Position numbers and translations under genes: made by a program. The notes under the pieces are model-generated. The model was not told the origin of the DNA, made no database searches, and saw only the letters and a list, made by a program, of their open reading frames with translations. From NCBI GenBank assembly GCA_018816605.1, contig JAHIVS010000711.1:1-8360 (forward strand): a DNA stretch of 8,360 nucleotides. The letters are read 5' to 3'. The first letter of the stretch is position 1. The number at the start of each line of letters is the position of its first letter. This DNA is from Pseudomonadota bacterium. Lineage in GTDB: Bacteria; Desulfobacterota; Desulfobacteria; Desulfobacterales; Desulfobacteraceae. Below are positions 4,369 through 8,360 of the stretch, piece by piece.

Positions 4369-6867
4369 ATGGCATTACAAGGAACTTTTTTTAATGCAAC
4401 TTATTACCTCACTCAGTACGCTGATGTAGCAGCCAACTGGTCTGGATCAGCTCTTGCTCATTACACAAGTTATGGTGCTGCTGAAGGCCGCGTCCCCAAC
4501 TCATGGTTTAATGCTCAGTACTATAGAGCAAATGCTGAAGCAGCTGTCCAGTCAATGACTGCTCTTCAAGCATTCACCCATTATGAAGCCTTTGGATATA
4601 AGGAAGGACGTGCTGTTTCTTCCACCTATGCAACATTTGACGAAGCCGCTTACCTGGCCACTTATTCTGATCTTGGCGCAGCTGGAATTACCACTAGCAT
4701 GGCCCTAAACCATTATCTGGTATATGGCGCTAATGAAGGCCGTATCGCCAAAAATGATGATGGTACTACTTTAGCTGGCCCTACTAGCGGACAGACTTTC
4801 GCACTCACCACAGGCACTGATAATATTACCGGTACAGGTTCTAACGATACTATCACTGGGTATATTAACACCACGACTGCTACTGTTGGACAGTCAACAC
4901 TAAACGGCTCTGACATTATCAATGGTGGTTCTGGAACTGACACCCTGAATCTGACAGTTGAAGGTGCCAATGCTGTAGGCAGCCTGACAGCAGCAGCAAT
5001 CACTAACGTAGAAAAGTTTTACATACGTGATATCAATACTTCAGGTGCATCAACGTATAATTTTGCCACTATTGCTAGTGAAACACATGTTTACACTGAC
5101 CGTAGCACTCAGGCAGTTACTTTTAGCAGTTTGGGCACTGGAACGACTGTTGGTCTTATAGGTGACGGGACCACGTTATTGGGTAATGTTATTTATACAA
5201 TGGCAACTGCAACAGATGCAGGTACAATTTCCATCGATGGCGGTATCAAAGGAACTCCGACCATTACCCGTAACCAGACAGGTGCTTCTGCTGTAACAAT
5301 CACCTCGACTGGTGCTGCAAATGTCGCTGGCGCAATCGACCTTGATACTGGTACAACAATGACCTCTCTCACCATCAATGCCACCACCGCTCTTACAACA
5401 TCTCTGGTGGCTGCTGACTATGCTGCAACAGCAACATTGACAATTAGTGGTGCCGGACTTGTTAACCTGAGCGGTGCCGCTCTGGCAGCCAATATTGCAA
5501 CTATCAATGCTGCAAACAGCACTGGTGGTGTCTCTGTGATCATGGGTTCTAACGCTTCTGTATTCACAGGTGGTAGCGGAAACGATACAGTAAGCGCGGG
5601 AGCTCTGGTGTTTTCTGGTACAGGTACTTTGAACGGAGGAGCTGGTACAGATACAATCGCTCTTCTAGATGCAGCCCAGTATACCTCCACCACTATTGCG
5701 AAAATGACCAATTTTGAAACTTTGCGGATTGATGATGATAATGATGGCGCAACAGATACCTTTGATGCTTCTCTGATGACCACTTTGACCGGTCTTCATC
5801 TTACAGCTCAGTCTGTAGGTGACGGAGCGATCATTACCAATATGTCATCAACTATTGCTGGCAATGTAGCCATCTCAGGCGATCAGGCTGTTGGTCCTAA
5901 CTTTGGTGTTACCGGAGCAACCACTGTTGGACAGCTTGACACCCTTACCATTGGAATCTCAGATGGTGCTGTAACCACAAGCACAATTACTGTTGCTGAC
6001 ATTACAGCTGCCGGTGTTGAAACATTTAACATTACTGCTACTGATAACTTTACCCTAGCAGCTGCCACAGGCATGACTGCCATGACCAATGTAAATCTTA
6101 CCGGTGCAGGTAATGTATCTATTACAACCGGTGGTTTGGCGATCAATGTTAACTCAACTATTGACGCCTCTGCATTAACCGGTACTTTTATATTAGTGGC
6201 CTCTGGTGCAAGCACAAACGGTCTGGCCATTAAAGGTTCCAGCACTAAGGTTAATACAATTACTGGTACGAACCAGGCTGACGTCGTTACAGGTGGTGCT
6301 GCCAATGATACAATCGCCACATTGAATGGAATCGACTCAGTCATTATTTCTTCAGGTGGTGATGATATTGTTGCAATGAATGGCCTGATCGCTGCAGCAA
6401 ACCGTGTGAATTTCACAGGATTCACCGCAGGTGCCTATGCAACCAATAATGGCGCTGATCGTCTGGAGATGGCAGATGCTGATGCTACATTTGCTTTCGC
6501 AGCAGCAAGCGCTACTTTCCAGGCGGCTTCTGCAAATCCCACTGCAACGCTCACTTTTAATACAGCTGCTGCCAATGTTCTTGAACTGTCCTATGAAATG
6601 GCAGGCAACGGAACTGCAAATGACCTTGACAGCCACACTGATGGTACTGGTCTGCTTGCAGCCATTGGTCAGACTGTTGCTGTAGCAGCCGATACTAATA
6701 AAGGCTATATTCTGGCATATCAGGATGGCAAAGCTTATCTCTATAATGCTGTTGAGGGTGCAGATGTCGGTGCAGATTTGGCCGCTGCTGATATTGCTTT
6801 GGTCGGTGTGTTTAGCGGTGTTACAGCTGGCGCATTTGATGCAACAAACTTCATCGATGCAGTATAG
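4369..6867 (+). CDS. S-layer-like/RTX-related surface protein, likely Type I secreted
   Basis: An 832-aa, very acidic protein rich in Thr, Ala, Gly, Asn and Asp, with about nine Lys and no Cys. It begins without a signal peptide, directly at a three-unit repeat array (residues 7-127; units ending HYTSYGAAEGR, HYEAFGYKEGR, HYLVYGANEGR). The body (about 145-690) is beta-rich, alternating small and hydrophobic residues, and carries degenerate calcium-binding RTX-like turns: NGGSGTDTL (185-193), TGGSGNDTV (400-408), NGGAGTDTI (422-430) and TGTNQADVVTGGAANDTI (632-649). The last 55 residues (KGYILAYQDGKAYLYN..., then LVGVFSGVTAGAFDATNF) end in the short hydrophobic tail FIDAV, as expected for an uncleaved C-terminal Type I signal. 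Absence of Cys, composition, promoter, RBS, leader hairpin, terminator and a preference for GGT/GCT/GCA-type codons (unlike the GCC-leaning CAP gene) all suggest a very abundant surface protein, as in Type I secreted S-layer proteins such as Caulobacter RsaA. An adhesin is the main alternative. Confidence 0.85.
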   Translation: MALQGTFFNATYYLTQYADVAANWSGSALAHYTSYGAAEGRVPNSWFNAQYYRANAEAAVQSMTALQAFTHYEAFGYKEGRAVSSTYATFDEAAYLATYSDLGAAGITTSMALNHYLVYGANEGRIAKNDDGTTLAGPTSGQTFALTTGTDNITGTGSNDTITGYINTTTATVGQSTLNGSDIINGGSGTDTLNLTVEGANAVGSLTAAAITNVEKFYIRDINTSGASTYNFATIASETHVYTDRSTQAVTFSSLGTGTTVGLIGDGTTLLGNVIYTMATATDAGTISIDGGIKGTPTITRNQTGASAVTITSTGAANVAGAIDLDTGTTMTSLTINATTALTTSLVAADYAATATLTISGAGLVNLSGAALAANIATINAANSTGGVSVIMGSNASVFTGGSGNDTVSAGALVFSGTGTLNGGAGTDTIALLDAAQYTSTTIAKMTNFETLRIDDDNDGATDTFDASLMTTLTGLHLTAQSVGDGAIITNMSSTIAGNVAISGDQAVGPNFGVTGATTVGQLDTLTIGISDGAVTTSTITVADITAAGVETFNITATDNFTLAAATGMTAMTNVNLTGAGNVSITTGGLAINVNSTIDASALTGTFILVASGASTNGLAIKGSSTKVNTITGTNQADVVTGGAANDTIATLNGIDSVIISSGGDDIVAMNGLIAAANRVNFTGFTAGAYATNNGADRLEMADADATFAFAAASATFQAASANPTATLTFNTAAANVLELSYEMAGNGTANDLDSHTDGTGLLAAIGQTVAVAADTNKGYILAYQDGKAYLYNAVEGADVGADLAAADIALVGVFSGVTAGAFDATNFIDAV
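4387..4749 (+). repeat. Three protein repeats (about 40 aa) with YYL...DVA...HY...G..EGR pattern
   Basis: Units start at residues 8 (FNATYYLTQYADVAA), 47 (FNAQYYRANAEAAV) and 90 (FDEAAYLATYSDLGA). Each closes with the aromatic-G-x-x-EGR motif at residues 31-41, 71-81 and 115-125. Conserved positions are an aromatic pair, an Asp-Val/Leu or equivalent, a His-Tyr and a Gly-x-x-Glu-Gly-Arg turn. The same unit occurs four times in the convergent RTX protein. Confidence 0.85.
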
Positions 6868-6876
6868 CGGTATATC

Positions 6877-6914
6877 CTAAAAGAGGTATAATCACTTTAG
6901 CCTATCTCTTTTAG
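6877..6914 (+). other. Long stem-loop just after the 832-aa gene
   Basis: CTAAAAGAGGTA (6877-6888) pairs with TATCTCTTTTAG (6903-6914) over 12 bp with one G.U pair and a 14-nt loop. It begins 9 nt after the stop codon. No T-run follows, so it is more likely a 3'-end protecting structure or processing site than a terminator. Confidence 0.55.
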
Positions 6915-6923
6915 TAGCACAAA

Positions 6924-6959
6924 AAAAGACCCTTGGTTCTATAGAGCCGAGGGTCTTTT
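6924..6959. terminator. Bidirectional intrinsic terminator between the convergent genes
   Basis: GACCCTTGGTTC (6928-6939) pairs with GAGCCGAGGGTC (6944-6955) over 12 bp with two G.T wobbles and a 4-nt loop; AAAA/TTTT extends it at the base. Plus-strand transcripts meet TTTTCTATTCT, and minus-strand transcripts meet seven consecutive T. It can therefore end both the 832-aa and the RTX transcripts. Confidence 0.85.
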
Positions 6960-6977
6960 CTATTCTAAGAATAGAAA
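6957..6977. other. Third inverted repeat, overlapping the terminator edge
   Basis: TTTCTATTC (6957-6965) and GAATAGAAA (6969-6977) are perfect 9-bp arms with a TAA loop. It shares bases 6957-6959 with the foot of the terminator stem, so the two structures compete at their edge. It lies on the RTX side and could help shape that mRNA's 3' end. Confidence 0.5.
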
Positions 6978-7004
6978 GCCAATCGAATGATATTCTATTA
7001 TTTT

Positions 7005-8360
7005 TTAGTAAATTACCAGGTCTTGATTAGAAACCATACCTGAAACGCTTGCCATACCAGTCAGAGTAACCATTTCAACCAGAGAACTATTAGTGGCTGT
7101 TCCAAACTCATTATCAAACAGCACCACCGTATCGGTTCCATTACTGATAACAACGAATCCTTTTCCTATTGCGGCAGCCCCTGTAGCCAATGCTGTATCC
7201 ACAGCATCATAGAGTGTGGCATCCAAGGTGCTGCCGTCAAATTGGACGGCATAGCCCTCCTGGTCAGTTCCTGCTGCCGTGGTCAGATTTGCAAGGGTGG
7301 TGGCCTCATCAGTGTTAAAGGCAACTCTGGCCAAAGAGATGGTTCCTGACAGCCCGCTGTCCCCAAAAACACTTGCGTTAAACTCAAGGGTATCCTCACT
7401 GCTGATAAAATCTTCGGCACTGAGACTATCTCCCTCTCCCGGAGTTGCGGAACCCTCATTCAATGTAGTATACAAAAAGCGGTCAAATCCATCGCCACCG
7501 GTCAGGGTATCTTTTCCTTCTCCCCCGGTTATCACATCGTCATCATCTCCACCATCAATGGTGTCATCACCCAACCCACCTGTGATCGTATCTGCTCCCT
7601 CTTTCCCTTGTATGGTATCAGCTCCGTTTCCACCCTCTAGGGTATCATTTCCTGTACCACCGTCCAGGCTGTCATCCCCAGCCTCTCCATTGATTGTATC
7701 ATTGCCAGTACCGCCTTTAAGGGTGTCATTGCCTGTGCCCCCTGTGATGCTATCGTTGCCGGCGCCGCCGTCTATGGTGTCAGCCCCTCCCTTTCCATAG
7801 ATAATGTCATTGCCGCCAAGGCCGTTAATGGTATTGTCGTCTGCGTTACCGGTGATGGTGTCTGCCAGTTCACTTCCATTAACCGTATCAGTGCTGCCGT
7901 CGGGTATGGTGATCTGGGAGGATGGCCTTCGCCCCTCATCCCTGCCTAAGGTATAATAATGCTCAAAAGGGGAGATATAGCTGGCTGCCACATCCGGATA
8001 GAGCTGCAGATAATAGCTGGCATTAAACTCAGCAGATGGGTCTCGGCCCTCTTTTGCACCGTAGAGGACAAAGTGCTTATAAGCTGGCAGGCCTGAGGCG
8101 GCCACATCAGGATTTTGGGACAAATAATAGCTTTGGTCAAAGTCTTCTATGGCAATCCTGCCTTCATTTGCCCCATACCGCATGAAATGCGCAAGGGGAT
8201 TCATGTTTATCAAAGCCACATCAATATTTTGGGTCAGATAAAAGGTTGTATTAAAAAAGCAGCTGGGGTTTCTGAGTTCAAAAACGCCAAAATTCTGATA
8301 ATGGGTCAAAGGATTGACATCTGCCCCGGCTACGTCCGAATTCTGGTGAAGATAATAAAA
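7005..8360 (-). CDS. RTX calcium-binding protein, likely Type I secreted (5'-truncated by window edge)
   Basis: The frame is open from the right edge to TAA at 7005-7007, 451 codons. A TTG at 8309 is not a credible start: in-frame codons before it encode FYYLHQNSDVAGADVNP, part of another repeat, so the true start lies outside. Numbering from that TTG: repeats of the YYL...DVA...EGR type to residue 130; fifteen consecutive RTX nonapeptides (GGxGxDxLx type, residues 145-279), which fold into a calcium-filled parallel beta roll after secretion; a linker (TPGEGDSLSAEDFISSED); and a beta-rich C-terminal domain ending LVIY. The C terminus, with GKGFVVISNGTDTVVLFDNE, resembles that of the 832-aa protein and should hold the Type I secretion signal. 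No enzyme domain is visible in the part seen. It has one Cys (in the first complete repeat). It converges on the 832-aa gene and shares its terminator. A surface or secreted structural role is most likely. Confidence 0.9.
   Translation of the reverse strand, partial: FYYLHQNSDVAGADVNPLTHYQNFGVFELRNPSCFFNTTFYLTQNIDVALINMNPLAHFMRYGANEGRIAIEDFDQSYYLSQNPDVAASGLPAYKHFVLYGAKEGRDPSAEFNASYYLQLYPDVAASYISPFEHYYTLGRDEGRRPSSQITIPDGSTDTVNGSELADTITGNADDNTINGLGGNDIIYGKGGADTIDGGAGNDSITGGTGNDTLKGGTGNDTINGEAGDDSLDGGTGNDTLEGGNGADTIQGKEGADTITGGLGDDTIDGGDDDDVITGGEGKDTLTGGDGFDRFLYTTLNEGSATPGEGDSLSAEDFISSEDTLEFNASVFGDSGLSGTISLARVAFNTDEATTLANLTTAAGTDQEGYAVQFDGSTLDATLYDAVDTALATGAAAIGKGFVVISNGTDTVVLFDNEFGTATNSSLVEMVTLTGMASVSGMVSNQDLVIY
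7473..7877 (-). repeat. Fifteen tandem RTX nonapeptides (27-bp units)
   Basis: The array runs from GSELADTIT and GNADDNTIN through units such as GGAGNDSIT, GGTGNDTLK, GGTGNDTIN and GGLGDDTID to GGDGFDRFL. The Gly-Gly-x-Gly-x-Asp pattern supplies the calcium-binding turns. Units at both ends are degenerate (GNADDNTIN lacks the GG, GGDDDDVIT has Asp in place of Gly), while the middle ones are near consensus. Confidence 0.95.
7920..8360 (-). repeat. Four protein repeats (about 37-40 aa) of the YYL...DVA...EGR type, continuing past the edge
   Basis: Units begin FYYLHQNSDVAG, FNTTFYLTQNIDVAL, FDQSYYLSQNPDVAA and FNASYYLQLYPDVAA. Three end in GANEGR, GAKEGR and GRDEGR; the one nearest the edge ends in the divergent GVFELR. 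The number of further copies outside the window is unknown. Confidence 0.88.

Noticed and set aside
5883..6425. 180-codon minus-strand open frame inside the 832-aa gene (with others at 4713-5003, 5193-5387, 5418-5783)
   Set aside because: Its Val/Pro/Ala/Thr-rich translation is the mirror of GCN/ACN/GGN codons on the coding strand; there are no start signals and the plus-strand gene explains the region.
7279..7800. 173-codon plus-strand frame opposite the RTX gene
   Set aside because: Its Ser/Pro/Val repeats are the antisense reading of the RTX nonapeptide DNA repeats, not an independent protein.
7473..7877. Regularly spaced repeats considered as a CRISPR array
   Set aside because: The 27-bp period is coding and has no spacers; it is the RTX nonapeptide array.

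Overview
The window looks like chromosomal DNA of a Gram-negative bacterium with a Type I secretion economy. The evidence is a TolC-type outer-membrane channel, a glycan-type glycosyltransferase, a CAP-domain exported protein and two large acidic proteins without signal peptides whose ends look like Type I (ABC/HlyD/TolC) secretion substrates. Moderate GC, a good -24/-12 (sigma-54) promoter match and the gene style would suit a sulfate-reducing deltaproteobacterium (Desulfobacterales). That placement is an impression, not something the sequence proves.

Layout. Positions 1-2046 hold a minus-strand pair: a TolC-family protein (TTG start, 445 aa) followed 7 bp later by a family 2 glycosyltransferase that runs off the left edge. 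Positions 2047-2401 are a divergent control region. On its plus side it carries a sigma-54-type promoter match (2373-2389) and a palindromic TGGCCAG...CTGGCCA site about 80-100 bp upstream, where an enhancer-binding activator would sit. Positions 2402-4202 hold a plus-strand pair: an exported protein with two degenerate CAP/SCP-like halves and a C-terminal SdrD-B-like Ig fold, then a tightly coupled 150-aa protein of unknown function. Positions 4203-4368 contain a near-consensus sigma-70 promoter, an inverted repeat overlapping its -10 element, a leader hairpin and a strong RBS. These drive an 832-aa, Thr/Ala/Gly-rich, cysteine-free protein (4369-6867) that I interpret as an S-layer-like or other abundant surface protein. 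A cluster of three inverted repeats, including a bidirectional terminator, separates it from a convergent minus-strand RTX protein (7005-8360) whose true start lies beyond the right edge.

How the parts fit together. The two convergent proteins share the same architecture at both ends. Each has an N-terminal array of about 37-40-aa repeats (pattern YYL....DVA......HY...G..EGR) and each has a similar C-terminal beta-rich module ending in a short hydrophobic tail. Their cores differ: a long beta-rich repeat domain in one, 15 calcium-binding RTX nonapeptides in the other. They look like two substrates of one secretion and anchoring machinery, for which the TolC gene could supply the outer-membrane part. 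No ABC transporter or HlyD-type adaptor is visible here. A glycosyltransferase beside TolC raises the possibility that surface polysaccharide or protein glycosylation is linked to this export.
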